Part shown: positions 55,194 through 63,854 of the stretch, in pieces
Layout of the letters: every line of letters starts with the position of its first letter
Numbering within the stretch: the stretch's first letter is position 1
Origin: CAYZXA01 sp964482335
GTDB taxonomy: Bacteria > Patescibacteriota > Minisyncoccia > Minisyncoccales > MHMH01
Assembly: GCA_964482335.1 (NCBI GenBank)
Contig: CAYZXA010000001.1
Span: forward strand, 1 to 64,000
Length of the DNA stretch: 64,000 bases
Direction: 5' to 3'
Position numbers and translations under genes: made by a program
The notes under the pieces: model-generated
What the model was told of the DNA's origin: nothing
Seen by the model: only the letters and a program-made list of their open reading frames with translations
The model's database searches: none

Positions 55194-56945
55194 ATGACTT
55201 CCAAGAAACTACGGCAAGAGTTTTTAAGTTTTTTTAAGAAAAAAGGACACAAAATTGTACCCTCATCTTCACTTTTGCCGACTGATCCTTCTGTTTTATT
55301 TACTACTGCTGGCATGCAGCAGTTCAAGGAATATTTTTTAGGCAAGAAATCTCCTTATGGTAAAAAAACAGCCTCTTGCCAAAAATGTTTCCGTACTTCT
55401 GATATTGATATAGTTGGAGATATTTCCCATCTAACTTTCCTTGAAATGCTGGGAAACTTCAGTTTCGGCGGTTACTTTAAGAAAGAAGCAATGGCATTGG
55501 CTTTAGAACTTTTAACAAAACAATACAAAATTCCAATTGGAAAGCTATGGTTTACCTATTTTAAGGGAGATAAAGAAATGCCAGAAGATGAAGAATCAAA
55601 GAAAATCTGGCAGAGTTTAGGCGTTTCTTCAAACCAAATTTCTGGTTTTTCTAGAGAGGATAATTTCTGGGGGCCGACTGGCCAAGCTGGTCCTTGCGGG
55701 CCAACCACCGAGATTCATTATGAACTGACTTCTCAACCCTGTGAAAAAGGAAAGAAATGTCTGCCCAATTGTAGTTGCGGTCGCTTTCTTGAGATTTGGA
55801 ACTTGGTTTTTAATGAATATCATCAGGATAAAAATGGAAGTTTAACTTTGTTGAAGCAAAAAGGAGTTGATACTGGCATGGGTTTGGAAAGATTGGCGGC
55901 GGTCTCGCAGGGTGTGCCTTCAGTTTTTGAAACAGATTTATTCAAACCACTTTTAAAAGAGATTGAGAAAATTTCTCCAGAACCCTACAGTCAGAATCCC
56001 AAACCTTACCGCATTATTGTTGATCATATTAAAGGTGTTGTTTTTCTAGCTGCTGAAGGCATTTTTCCATCAAATGTTGAACAAGGTTACATTTTAAGAA
56101 GGATTTTGAGGAGGATTATAAGACTTGGCAGATTACTCAATTTTCCCAGCAACTTTTTAATTCCTTTAGCTAAAAAAGTTATTGAAATTTATCAAGACAT
56201 TTATCCAGAATTGAAGAGGCAGGAGCCCGATATATTAACCGTTATCCAGAAAGAAGAAGAAAAGTTTTCTAAGACCTTAGCTAAAGGCCTGAGGCAGTTT
56301 GAAAAGATCGCCACCTTAGGAGATATTGATGGCCAGGATGCTTTTCATCTTTTCGATACTTATGGTTTTCCTTTAGAGGTGACAGAAGAGTTAGCTAGAG
56401 AGAAAGGTTTAAAGATTGATAAAAGAGGGTTTGAGGAAGCTTTTGAAAAACATCGGGCTGTTTCCAGGGCAGGCCGAGAGAAGAAATTTGGTGGAGTGGG
56501 CAAGGAGGCCGGCTTTGAATCAGCTAAGCTTCATACGGCCACTCATTTGCTGCATGCGGCCTTAAGGAAAGTTTTAGGTTCTCATGTTAAGCAAATGGGT
56601 TCAGATATTACTCCAGCCAGGCTTCGTTTTGATTTTTCTCATCCTTGCAAAGTGACTGAAGCTGAAATCAGAAAAGTGGAAAAAATAGTAAATCAGAAGA
56701 TCAAAGATGATTTACAGGTTGAAAAGATTGAAATGAAATATGAAGAAGCCTTGGAATTTGGTGCTTTAGCTTTTTTTAAAGAGAAATATCCTCTCAAAGT
56801 AACTGTCTATTCCATTAATGACTTTTCAAAAGAAATCTGCGCTGGTCCTCACGTTAAGAGAACTTCAGAGCTTGGCCACTTTAAAATTATTAAAGAAGAA
56901 AGCTCGGGAGCAGGTGTTAGAAGAATTAGAGCAATTTTAGAATAA
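55194..56945 (+). CDS. alaS: Alanyl-tRNA synthetase lacking the C-Ala domain
   Basis: AlaRS charges tRNA-Ala. Catalytic motifs are SSSLLPTDPSVLFTTAGMQQ and FEMLGNFSFGGYFK-like (FLEMLGNFSFGGYF), and motif 3 DTGMGLERLAAVSQG. The editing domain has HTATHLLHAALRKVLG with HxxxH and ICAGPHVKRTSELGHFKII with the third and fourth metal ligands. The protein stops at 583 residues, soon after the editing domain, where others run to 850-880 with the C-terminal oligomerisation and tRNA-elbow domain. Confidence 0.95.
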   Translation: MTSKKLRQEFLSFFKKKGHKIVPSSSLLPTDPSVLFTTAGMQQFKEYFLGKKSPYGKKTASCQKCFRTSDIDIVGDISHLTFLEMLGNFSFGGYFKKEAMALALELLTKQYKIPIGKLWFTYFKGDKEMPEDEESKKIWQSLGVSSNQISGFSREDNFWGPTGQAGPCGPTTEIHYELTSQPCEKGKKCLPNCSCGRFLEIWNLVFNEYHQDKNGSLTLLKQKGVDTGMGLERLAAVSQGVPSVFETDLFKPLLKEIEKISPEPYSQNPKPYRIIVDHIKGVVFLAAEGIFPSNVEQGYILRRILRRIIRLGRLLNFPSNFLIPLAKKVIEIYQDIYPELKRQEPDILTVIQKEEEKFSKTLAKGLRQFEKIATLGDIDGQDAFHLFDTYGFPLEVTEELAREKGLKIDKRGFEEAFEKHRAVSRAGREKKFGGVGKEAGFESAKLHTATHLLHAALRKVLGSHVKQMGSDITPARLRFDFSHPCKVTEAEIRKVEKIVNQKIKDDLQVEKIEMKYEEALEFGALAFFKEKYPLKVTVYSINDFSKEICAGPHVKRTSELGHFKIIKEESSGAGVRRIRAILE

Positions 56946-56952
56946 TAAATAT

Positions 56953-58185
56953 ATGGCAAATAAGAAAAAAGTTTTTGATGTTATCCCGCCCAAAGAGGTA
57001 GAAATAGCTCCAGTCAAAAAACCAATCCGTCGGAGCAAGCCCCGACGCTTTGTCCCCAAAGCTCCGATTTTATCTATTGGTGCTCTCCTGCTCATAATTA
57101 TTTTAAGCTATGTTTTTATTGAAGATAAAGCTACTTTAGAGATTTGGCCAGTTAAATCACAAGTACAGTTTGAAAAACAAGTAATGGTTGATATATCTCA
57201 AAATACAACGACTTCTATTCCTGGAGAAATAGTGACAAAAGAGCAATCTGCTTCTGCTAAGTTTCCCTCTACCGGCAGCAAGCTTAAAAGCGTTAAAGCT
57301 TCAGGCATAATCCGGATTTACAACGCTTACTCAACACTGTCTCAGATATTGATAGCAACAACTCGTTTTGTTTCCGATGACGGTAAGCTATTTCGTACGC
57401 CAAAAAGAGTGACTATTCCCGGAGGTCACTATGAAGGAGGCAGGTTAGTGCCTGGAGAAATTGATATTACGGTTGAAGCAGGGGAAGCGGGCGAGGAATA
57501 CAATATTGGGCCTTCAACCTTTTCCATTCCTGGATTTGCCGGGACTCCAAGATACACTGCTTTTTATGCTAAGTCTTTTGAGCCGATGGTCGGTGGCATG
57601 AAGCAAGAGGTAGCCCAGGTAAGCCAGGAAGATTTGAATAAAGCTCAAGAAGCTTTAGAAGAAGAAGCTTTAACTAACTGCCAGACAGCTTTAGAAGAGT
57701 TCACGTCTTCCCAGAACTATATTCTTGTTGAAGAAGCTATAACTGGACAAATTACTCAAATTACCCCTCTAGCAGAAAAAGATCAGGAAGTAGATAGTTT
57801 TGTCTTTCAGGTTAAAGCTCAAGTTAAAGCCTTGGTCTTTAAAAAACAGAATTTGGAAGATTTTGCCAAAAACTATATTCTTAGTCAGATTCCTCAAGAA
57901 AAAGAATTAGTTGCTGGAGCTTTGACTATTGGCTATTCGGTCAAAGATGTTGACTTAGAGGAAGGCAGAATGATTTTAGACATTGAGATGACAAGTGAGA
58001 TTTATTCAGCTATTGACGAGGTTTCCTTGAAAGAAGCAGTCAAAGATAAAAGACCAGATGAGATAAAGAGCGTTTTGGGAAGCTTCCCCGAGATTGATAA
58101 AGTTGGGGTAAGGCTCTGGCCGTTTTGGATAAACAAATCACCTGAAAATGCAGATAGAGTTAAGATTAGCTTAATCCTTGACTAA
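56953..58185 (+). CDS. Large single-pass membrane protein with baseplate-J-like region
   Basis: After a basic N-terminus (RRSKPRRFVPKAP) comes one membrane segment (ILSIGALLLIIILSYVFI, about 39-56), then about 350 extracytoplasmic residues. The region with SAKFPSTGSKLKSVKASGII and VEAGEAGEEYNIGPSTFSIP is like the beta-rich part of baseplate J-like proteins, which Patescibacteria often carry as chromosomal single genes. The exact function is unknown. It starts 7 bases after alaS. Confidence 0.78.
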   Translation: MANKKKVFDVIPPKEVEIAPVKKPIRRSKPRRFVPKAPILSIGALLLIIILSYVFIEDKATLEIWPVKSQVQFEKQVMVDISQNTTTSIPGEIVTKEQSASAKFPSTGSKLKSVKASGIIRIYNAYSTLSQILIATTRFVSDDGKLFRTPKRVTIPGGHYEGGRLVPGEIDITVEAGEAGEEYNIGPSTFSIPGFAGTPRYTAFYAKSFEPMVGGMKQEVAQVSQEDLNKAQEALEEEALTNCQTALEEFTSSQNYILVEEAITGQITQITPLAEKDQEVDSFVFQVKAQVKALVFKKQNLEDFAKNYILSQIPQEKELVAGALTIGYSVKDVDLEEGRMILDIEMTSEIYSAIDEVSLKEAVKDKRPDEIKSVLGSFPEIDKVGVRLWPFWINKSPENADRVKISLILD

Positions 58186-58224
58186 ATTTAGCAGCCCTGG
58201 TATCATAAGTAATTGTTTAGAATA

Positions 58225-58449
58225 ATGAAGGCAAAAAAACAAAGTTTAAGCAAAAATGGAGTTGTTATTGAGGCTTTGCCCAGTACTCATTTTAAGGTTA
58301 GGTTGGATGATGGCAAGGAGATTATTGCCCATTTGGCTGGTAGATTACGTATGTTTCATATTAAGGTATTACCGGGCGACAAGGTGACGGTGGAGACAAC
58401 TCCCTATGATGAAAGCAAGGGCAGAATAACATACAGGGGAAAACAATGA
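58225..58449 (+). CDS. infA: Translation initiation factor IF-1
   Basis: The start is ATG 58225 (MKAKKQSLSKNGVVIEALPS); a TTG 12 bases earlier is rejected. The 74-residue S1-fold protein has GVVIEALPSTHFKVRLDDGK, AHLAGRLRMFHIKVLPGDKV and PYDESKGRITYR. It overlaps rpmJ by 4 bases. Confidence 0.96.
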   Translation: MKAKKQSLSKNGVVIEALPSTHFKVRLDDGKEIIAHLAGRLRMFHIKVLPGDKVTVETTPYDESKGRITYRGKQ

Positions 58450-58559
58450 AAGTTAGACCATCGGTTAAAAAAATTTGTAAACACTGCAAAATAGTTCGTA
58501 GAAAAGGAAAAATCTACGTCATCTGCAAAAACCCAAAACATAAACAACGTCAGGGTTAA
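58446..58559 (+). CDS. rpmJ: 50S ribosomal protein L36
   Basis: A 37-residue gene with ATGA overlap on infA: MKVRPSVKKICKHCKIVRRK, then GKIYVICKNPKHKQRQG. The C-x2-C and C-x4-H zinc site is intact. It is 9 bases ahead of rpsM. Confidence 0.97.
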   Translation: MKVRPSVKKICKHCKIVRRKGKIYVICKNPKHKQRQG

Positions 58560-58568
58560 TTTTAATTT

Positions 58569-58958
58569 ATGCCAAGAATTGCTGGAGTTAACATTCCAGA
58601 AGAAAAGCAAATAGAAACTGCGCTGACCTATATCTACGGCATAGGTCGTTCTTTGAGTGGAAAAATCCTAGATCAAACCAAGATAAATCCAGAGACCAAA
58701 GCTTCGAAGCTTTCAGCGGCCGAAGTTAACAAACTTAGAGAAATCATTGAGAAGGACTACAAAATTGAGGGAGAACTAAAAAGGGAAAGGATGATGGGTA
58801 TTAAAAGGTTGAAAGACATTGGTTCTTGGCGAGGCCTGCGTCATATTAAAGGTCTGCCGGTTAGAGGTCAAAGGACTAAAACAAACAGCAGAACAGTTAG
58901 GGGAAATGTTAGAAAAACAGTTGGTTCAGGTAGAAAGCCAGCTCCCGAACCGACTTAA
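58569..58958 (+). CDS. rpsM: 30S ribosomal protein S13
   Basis: The 129-residue protein reads MPRIAGVNIPEEKQIETALT, YIYGIGRSLSGKILDQTKIN and the tail RHIKGLPVRGQRTKTNSRTV, which reaches towards the P site. Confidence 0.98.
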   Translation: MPRIAGVNIPEEKQIETALTYIYGIGRSLSGKILDQTKINPETKASKLSAAEVNKLREIIEKDYKIEGELKRERMMGIKRLKDIGSWRGLRHIKGLPVRGQRTKTNSRTVRGNVRKTVGSGRKPAPEPT

Positions 58959-58964
58959 TAAACT

Positions 58965-59420
58965 ATGGGTAAAAAACGGATAATTCAAAAAACTGAAAAG
59001 GAGCTGCTTGAAGAAAGAGAAAAGGTAGAAGCATCTGTCAAAAAAGAAGTTAAAACAGAGGTGCCTTCAATTAAGGTAAAAGAAGGCAGGGTTTACGTTG
59101 CTTCTTCTTACAACAACACCATTATTACCTTGACTGATTCAAGGGGTAATGTTTTAGCCTGGACAAGTGCTGGTGCTATTGGCTTCAGAGGAACAAAGAA
59201 AGCCACTCCTTTTGCTGCGTCCAAAGTAGCAGAGACCATTTCACAGACGATTAAGAAAATGGGCATTGAAAAGGTTGCTGTTTTTATTAAAGGCATTGGC
59301 TCGGGTAGAGAATCAGCTATTAGGTCTTTAGCTGCCAGAGGTTTAGAGATTACCTCTATTACTGACGTTACGCCAGTGCCCCATAACGGTTGCCGACCTC
59401 CTAAAGTGCGTAGAGTATAA
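58965..59420 (+). CDS. rpsK: 30S ribosomal protein S11 with N-terminal extension
   Basis: The conserved domain begins near residue 42 (VYVASSYNNTIITLTDSRGN, then GTKKATPFAASKVAE, ITDVTPVPHNGCRPPKVRRV). The first 40 residues are an extra Glu/Lys-rich segment. Confidence 0.97.
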   Translation: MGKKRIIQKTEKELLEEREKVEASVKKEVKTEVPSIKVKEGRVYVASSYNNTIITLTDSRGNVLAWTSAGAIGFRGTKKATPFAASKVAETISQTIKKMGIEKVAVFIKGIGSGRESAIRSLAARGLEITSITDVTPVPHNGCRPPKVRRV

Positions 59421-59422
59421 TA

Positions 59423-60055
59423 ATGCAAAACAATAAATGTAAAATTTGTCGAAGACTTGGCGTTAAACTCTTTTTAAAAGGCGAGAGGTGTCTGTCGCCT
59501 AAATGTTCTTTGACTAGGAAACCTTATGCACCAGGCATGAAAAAGAGAACGAGAGGTCGTCGGGCCTTTTCCGAATATGCTAAAGAATTGAGAGAGAAAC
59601 AAAAGCTTAAAAACTGGTACAATTTAAAAGAGAAGCAGTTTAGGAACTATGTCAAAGAAATTCTTAATAAAAGGAGTCACGTTGAAGACGCTTCCACTCT
59701 TTTAATTCAGAAGTTGGAGAGCCGTTTTGACAATGTTATTTTTCGTTTGGGTTTAAGCGGTTCCAGGCCCCATGCTCGCCAGATGGTTTCTCACGGACAC
59801 TTCTTGATTAATGGCAAGCCAGTTAATATTCCGGCCTATCAGCTAAAGAAAGGAGATAAAGTAAGCATAAACCTTGGTTCTCAGAAAAAGAAAGTTTTCA
59901 GTAATATAACTCCTTTGCTTAAAAAACATCAGACTCCTTCTTGGTTAAAAATTAGCCCTGAGAAATTAGAGGGAGAGGTGATAGGCAAACCATCTTTGGA
60001 AGAATCCAGCCCTCCGGCTGAAATATCAACTATTTTCGAGTATTATTCAAGATAA
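59423..60055 (+). CDS. rpsD: 30S ribosomal protein S4
   Basis: The 210-residue protein has CKICRRLGVKLFLKGERCLS, the zinc-type N-terminus (CxxC, then CLSPKC), KQKLKNWYNLKEKQFRNYVK and the S4 domain GLSGSRPHARQMVSHGHFLI. Ends with IFEYYSR. Confidence 0.98.
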   Translation: MQNNKCKICRRLGVKLFLKGERCLSPKCSLTRKPYAPGMKKRTRGRRAFSEYAKELREKQKLKNWYNLKEKQFRNYVKEILNKRSHVEDASTLLIQKLESRFDNVIFRLGLSGSRPHARQMVSHGHFLINGKPVNIPAYQLKKGDKVSINLGSQKKKVFSNITPLLKKHQTPSWLKISPEKLEGEVIGKPSLEESSPPAEISTIFEYYSR

Positions 60056-60081
60056 AAATAATTATTAATTTTTAAATCATT

Positions 60082-60900
60082 ATGATTCCTTTACCTTCTC
60101 AACCTAAAATCATCGAAAAAAAAGGGAACCGAGCTCTTTTTGAAATTGAAAGCCTTTATCCAGGCTATGGTGTAACTGTTGGCAATACCCTGAGAAGAGT
60201 TTTACTTTCTTCTTTAGAGGGTAGTGCTGTTACTCAAGTTAAAATTAAAGGAGCACAGCACGAGTTTTCAACTATTCCCGGAGTTCTTGAAGATGTGGTT
60301 ACTATTTTACTTAATATTAAGCAGTTGAGATTCAAGCTGCATACTGAAGAACCTCAAAAAGCAAAGCTCTCTATTAAAGGAGAGAAAATCGTTAAAGGTT
60401 CTGCTTTTGATTTGTCTCCTCAGGTAGAATTAATGAATAAAGATGCTCACGTGGCTACTTTGACTTCTAGAGGAGCTCATCTGGATATAGAAATTCTTAT
60501 TGAGAAGGGGTTGGGCTATGAGCCGGTTGAGACAAGAAAAAAGGGAAAGCTGGAGATTGGCAGCATTGCCTTAGATGCTATCTTTACCCCAGTCAGAAAA
60601 GTCAGCTACCGGGTGGAGAGCATGCGGGTCGGGGAAAAAACTGATTTTGACAGGTTGTTTGTTGATTTGGAAACCGATGGCACCTTGAGTCCGGAAGAGG
60701 CGGTGAGTCGGGCTTCTGACGTTCTGGTTCAACACTTTTCTTTATTGGGTGAAAGCTTGAAAAAGAAAGAAAAAACTTTACATGAGAAAACTCTTGTTAA
60801 AAGAGTCAAAAAGGCAAAAAAGGCAAAGAAAGTTAAGAGAGCTGAAAAAAGTACTGCTAAAAAACATGCGAAAAAGAAAAAAAGGAAGAAAATTAAGTAG
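60082..60900 (+). CDS. rpoA: RNA polymerase alpha subunit without alpha-CTD
   Basis: The N-terminal assembly domain is complete: GYGVTVGNTLRRVLLSSLEG, SAVTQVKIKGAQHEFSTIPG, VEDVVTILLNIKQ-like (GVLEDVVTILLNIKQLRFKL) and VRKVSYRVESMRVGEKTDFD. After about residue 225 (RASDVLVQHFSLLGESL) there is no helix-hairpin-helix C-terminal domain; the protein ends with a 45-residue Lys/Arg tail (LVKRVKKAKKAKKVKRAEKS). So upstream elements and activators that contact alpha-CTD should be unusable. The tail overlaps the rplQ start by 35 bases. Confidence 0.96.
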   Translation: MIPLPSQPKIIEKKGNRALFEIESLYPGYGVTVGNTLRRVLLSSLEGSAVTQVKIKGAQHEFSTIPGVLEDVVTILLNIKQLRFKLHTEEPQKAKLSIKGEKIVKGSAFDLSPQVELMNKDAHVATLTSRGAHLDIEILIEKGLGYEPVETRKKGKLEIGSIALDAIFTPVRKVSYRVESMRVGEKTDFDRLFVDLETDGTLSPEEAVSRASDVLVQHFSLLGESLKKKEKTLHEKTLVKRVKKAKKAKKVKRAEKSTAKKHAKKKKRKKIK

Positions 60901-61216
60901 GAAGAGAGATCAGCGCAGGGCACTATTGAAGGCATTGTCTAGTGCTCTTCTTTTGCGAGAAAAAATCAAGACAACAGAAGCTAAAGCTAAAGAAGCTTCT
61001 AGTTATACCGAGAAGTTCATTACTATTGCCAAGAAAGGCAATTTAGCTTCCAGGAGAAGACTTTCTTGTTTTTTCTCTCCCAAAATAGTTAAGAAGCTAA
61101 TGGCTGAAATTGCTCCCAGATACAAGACAAGGAAGGGTGGTTATACTAGAGTTATTAAATTGGGTCCTCGAAGGTCAGACGGAGCAAGAATGGCTTTAAT
61201 CGAGTTAGTAAAATGA
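60866..61216 (+). CDS. rplQ: 50S ribosomal protein L17
   Basis: The start is ATG 60866 (MRKRKKGRKLSRKRDQRRAL), inside the rpoA tail; the frame open from 60782 adds 28 residues and is rejected. The 116-residue protein contains LLREKIKTTEAKAKEASSYT and RYKTRKGGYTRVIKLGPRRS. Confidence 0.96.
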   Translation: MRKRKKGRKLSRKRDQRRALLKALSSALLLREKIKTTEAKAKEASSYTEKFITIAKKGNLASRRRLSCFFSPKIVKKLMAEIAPRYKTRKGGYTRVIKLGPRRSDGARMALIELVK

Positions 61217-61560
61217 AAAGACAAACTCACACCATCGATGCTCAAGACAGAGTGCTGGGCAGACTAGCTACAGAAATCGCTGTCTTATTACGAGGCAAGG
61301 GAAAACCTGATTTTCAGCCTAATCAGGATATGGGTGATTTTGTGGTTGTTAAAAATGTTGATAAGATTAAGGTTACTGGCAGAAAAATGGAGCAGAAGAA
61401 ATATTACCGCCACACAGGCTACTTAGGAGGATTGAAAGAAACTCCGTTGAAGAAGGTTTTTGATAGTAGACCAGATGAGGTTTTAAAGAGAACTGTTTGG
61501 GGGATGCTGCCCAAGAATAAATTAAGGGCAGAACAGATTAAAAGGCTGAAGTGCCAATAA
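61213..61560 (+). CDS. rplM: 50S ribosomal protein L13
   Basis: The 115-residue protein has TIDAQDRVLGRLATEIAVLL, YYRHTGYLGGLKETPLKKVF and VWGMLPKNKLRAEQIKRLKC. It is shorter than the usual 142 and overlaps L17 by 4 bases. Confidence 0.96.
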   Translation: MKRQTHTIDAQDRVLGRLATEIAVLLRGKGKPDFQPNQDMGDFVVVKNVDKIKVTGRKMEQKKYYRHTGYLGGLKETPLKKVFDSRPDEVLKRTVWGMLPKNKLRAEQIKRLKCQ

Positions 61561-61564
61561 ATAT

Positions 61565-62032
61565 ATGGCAGTTAAAAAAACTAAAAAGAAAACAAAACCT
61601 AAAGTAAAAGCTAAACCGAAAGCTAAACCGAAAGTTAAAGCTGAACGTTATATTGAAGCAGTTGGCAGGAGAAAAACAGCTGTGGCCCGAGTTAGGCTAC
61701 AAGCTCAGGGCAAAAAAGAGTTTTTGGTCAATAACAAATCATTAGAAAGCTATTTTCCTATTTTAGAGTTGCAGCAGATTGCCAAAGAAGCTTTGGAGAA
61801 AACAAACTGCCTTGATAAGTTCAAGGTTTCAGCTAAAGTAAATGGAGGAGGTTTACATGCTCAAGCTCAAGCTTTGAGGCACGGCATTGCCAGAGCCTTA
61901 GTAAAATTTAATTCTGAATTTCGCATGAGATTAAAAAAAACCGGTTTCTTAACACGCGATTCTCGCATGAGAGAACGTAAGAAGTTCGGTTTAAAGCGAG
62001 CTCGAAGAGCGCCTCAATGGAAAAAGAGATAA
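61565..62032 (+). CDS. rpsI: 30S ribosomal protein S9 with N-terminal Lys-rich tail
   Basis: The S9 domain starts near residue 27 (RYIEAVGRRKTAVARVRLQA), includes GGGLHAQAQALRHGIARALV and ends RERKKFGLKRARRAPQWKKR with the P-site Arg tail. The first 26 residues are Lys/Pro repeats (KKTKKKTKPKVKAKPKAKPK). Confidence 0.98.
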   Translation: MAVKKTKKKTKPKVKAKPKAKPKVKAERYIEAVGRRKTAVARVRLQAQGKKEFLVNNKSLESYFPILELQQIAKEALEKTNCLDKFKVSAKVNGGGLHAQAQALRHGIARALVKFNSEFRMRLKKTGFLTRDSRMRERKKFGLKRARRAPQWKKR

Positions 62033-62069
62033 TGATACTTAATAAATCTTTGATCTATCTTGACCTCCG

Positions 62070-62753
62070 ATGTTAAAAGAACTTATAGACCAACTTTATC
62101 TGAACAGGCAAAGAGATAGAGAACAGCATCATTTTTATATTACTGATGCAGGCAAGTGTAACAGGGCTGTTTTTTTTAAGTTCAAAAATGTACCTAGAAA
62201 AAAAATGGATGCTAGGATTTTAAGATTGTTTGACCACGGCGACTACATACAGATGCAGATTTTGAATTCCTTGTTTAGTTTGGGGATTGTCAGGGCCTCT
62301 GAGATCCGTATACCTCCGCAGGAGCTTATTTCTGGCAGAGCAGATGCCATAGTTACCTTGAATAACGAGCTTTATGTGGTTGATTTCAAAAGTATGAACA
62401 GCATGATTTTTAGGAAACTAGAAGAGCCAAAGGAAGAAAATGTCAACCAGATACAGCTCTATTTGCACTACTTTAAAATCCCAAAAGGCATACTGCTTTA
62501 TATGAGCAAAGACACGTCGGAGTTAAAGGATTTTGTGATTCAGTACGATCCAAAGCTTGCGCAATCTCTTATAAAAGGGTTAGAGACTCTTGATAAAAAA
62601 ATCAAAGCTAATATCATTCCTGAAAGGTTAACTAATTATCCGCAAAACTGGCAATGCCAGTACTGCCAGTTCAAAGATATTTGTTCGGCAGCTGGTAAAG
62701 GAGAAGTGAAATGGCAAGCGTTTAAAGACAAGATTGAAAAGCTAAGGAAGTAG
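62070..62753 (+). CDS. PD-(D/E)XK nuclease-family protein with Cys cluster
   Basis: The 227-residue protein has a RecB/Cas4-like core: AISGRADAIV-type motif ISGRADAIVTLNNELYVVDF followed by KSMN (the D-x-K of PD-(D/E)XK), then QIQLYLHYFKIPKGILLYMS. The N-terminus has one Cys (DAGKCNRAVFFKF) and the C-terminus CQYCQFKDIC, a Cys set like that of [4Fe-4S] AddB/Cas4-type nucleases. No CRISPR array or cas gene is in the window, so a repair role is more likely than Cas4. It converges with the next gene, overlapping its 3' end by 12 bases. Confidence 0.85.
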   Translation: MLKELIDQLYLNRQRDREQHHFYITDAGKCNRAVFFKFKNVPRKKMDARILRLFDHGDYIQMQILNSLFSLGIVRASEIRIPPQELISGRADAIVTLNNELYVVDFKSMNSMIFRKLEEPKEENVNQIQLYLHYFKIPKGILLYMSKDTSELKDFVIQYDPKLAQSLIKGLETLDKKIKANIIPERLTNYPQNWQCQYCQFKDICSAAGKGEVKWQAFKDKIEKLRK

Positions 62754-63509
62754 GTTCTCTGAAAGGTAGAGGTTATTCTGGCTTAAAACATATAGTTTTT
62801 TTGTTTTTTCTGACCAGAATATTTTAGGACTTTCAAATTCTACCAGGTCAACAATATTGATTCTGTCGCGGTCGTCGATTTCGGCGACTTTTATTTTATT
62901 GCCAACATTGAATATCATGTAGTAATTATTCAGCCAGAAAACCTTGTCAATTTTTTCTGAGAAGCGGGTTATGAAGATTTTTTCTTCTTCTGTCTGAGAC
63001 TGAACAGTCCGGCTTTCTATAAGTGAAATCCAGATTTCGTAGTCGTTAAATTCAATCAACTTATTTTTATCAGAAGAAGTAGCTACCATTTCTATTTCCG
63101 AGGTAATATCTAAAACTTCTTTTGTACTAGTGGCCAAGATAATAAAATTTGGATTTTTTGGAATAAGAAGAACATTTTTAGCTTCTGTCACTTGTCTTTC
63201 TTTGACCTCTAAGTTTTTCTGCCATGTATGGTAGCCCTGTTTTTTTATTTCAACTTCATAGGTTTTGGGCACTAGGTTTTCAATTAGGGCAGAATTGGTA
63301 AAGATTGAAGTTTTAACTTTCGATTTGTTATTAAGCCAGACCTCGGCGTTTCTGGGCAATACCTTAAAATAGAACGCACCGGTTTGGACAATTTTCTTTG
63401 TTTCAAAATCAAAGCGGTAGCCCTGGGAATAAAAAACAACTACTGGCGCTGCCAGAGCGAATATTACTACGCAGATAATAAACAAAACGGTCCTTGTTCT
63501 CTTTTCCAT
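62742..63509 (-). CDS. Membrane-anchored PEGA-domain protein
   Basis: One membrane segment (VLFIICVVIFALAAPVVVFY, about 8-27) is followed by a PEGA domain (about 45-105) with FKVLPRNAEVWLNNKSKVKT, ENLVPKTYEVEIKKQGYHTW. PEGA domains are short beta-folds in surface proteins. The remainder (about 110-255) is a beta-rich stretch likely to be a partial beta-propeller. Its function is unknown. It is oriented away from the gene at 63627. Confidence 0.8.
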   Translation of the reverse strand: MEKRTRTVLFIICVVIFALAAPVVVFYSQGYRFDFETKKIVQTGAFYFKVLPRNAEVWLNNKSKVKTSIFTNSALIENLVPKTYEVEIKKQGYHTWQKNLEVKERQVTEAKNVLLIPKNPNFIILATSTKEVLDITSEIEMVATSSDKNKLIEFNDYEIWISLIESRTVQSQTEEEKIFITRFSEKIDKVFWLNNYYMIFNVGNKIKVAEIDDRDRINIVDLVEFESPKIFWSEKTKKLYVLSQNNLYLSENLLP

Positions 63510-63529
63510 ATCGTTTCTATTTTAACTTA

Positions 63530-63558
63530 TTGACAAATTAAAATCAATTTGCTAAGAT
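63530..63558 (+). promoter_or_regulatory. Promoter of the 63627 gene
   Basis: TTGACA at 63530-63535, exactly 17 bp, TAAGAT at 63553-63558. AAAAGGAGG at 63611-63619 is the Shine-Dalgarno sequence. Confidence 0.8.
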
Positions 63559-63626
63559 AACCTAGACAAAAAATGTCTTTAGCCTGATTTAGTTAGTACA
63601 TAAAAAACAAAAAAGGAGGCGTCAAA

Positions 63627-63854
63627 TTGGCAGAGGTTGAGTTAACAAAAGCAGCTGGAGAGCTCCCAAACGGCTTACTTGCTCCCTTTATGGAAGGATT
63701 GTTAAAAATAGGGCAGTATAATTTTGAACTTATTAAACATTATGCCAATTGCCTGGCAGATATCCTAGAGAGAGCAGGGGTGAGCGAAGAACAGATAAGC
63801 GCCATAGAAGAACAATATCGTAACGAGAAGAAAGAAAAACAAGCAAAAGATTAA
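63627..63854 (+). CDS. Small helical protein of unknown function
   Basis: A TTG start at 63627 is fixed by GGAGG 7 bases upstream. The 75-residue protein reads AEVELTKAAGELPNGLLAPF, then NFELIKHYANCLADILERAG and a charged tail (RNEKKEKQAKD). It is likely all-helical. No family is recognised. The NUDIX gene follows 13 bases later with its own Shine-Dalgarno sequence. Confidence 0.7.
   Translation: MAEVELTKAAGELPNGLLAPFMEGLLKIGQYNFELIKHYANCLADILERAGVSEEQISAIEEQYRNEKKEKQAKD

Noticed and set aside
62070..62753. Cas4 and an associated CRISPR system
   Set aside because: The nuclease resembles Cas4 in fold, but no repeat-spacer array or other cas gene is in the window.
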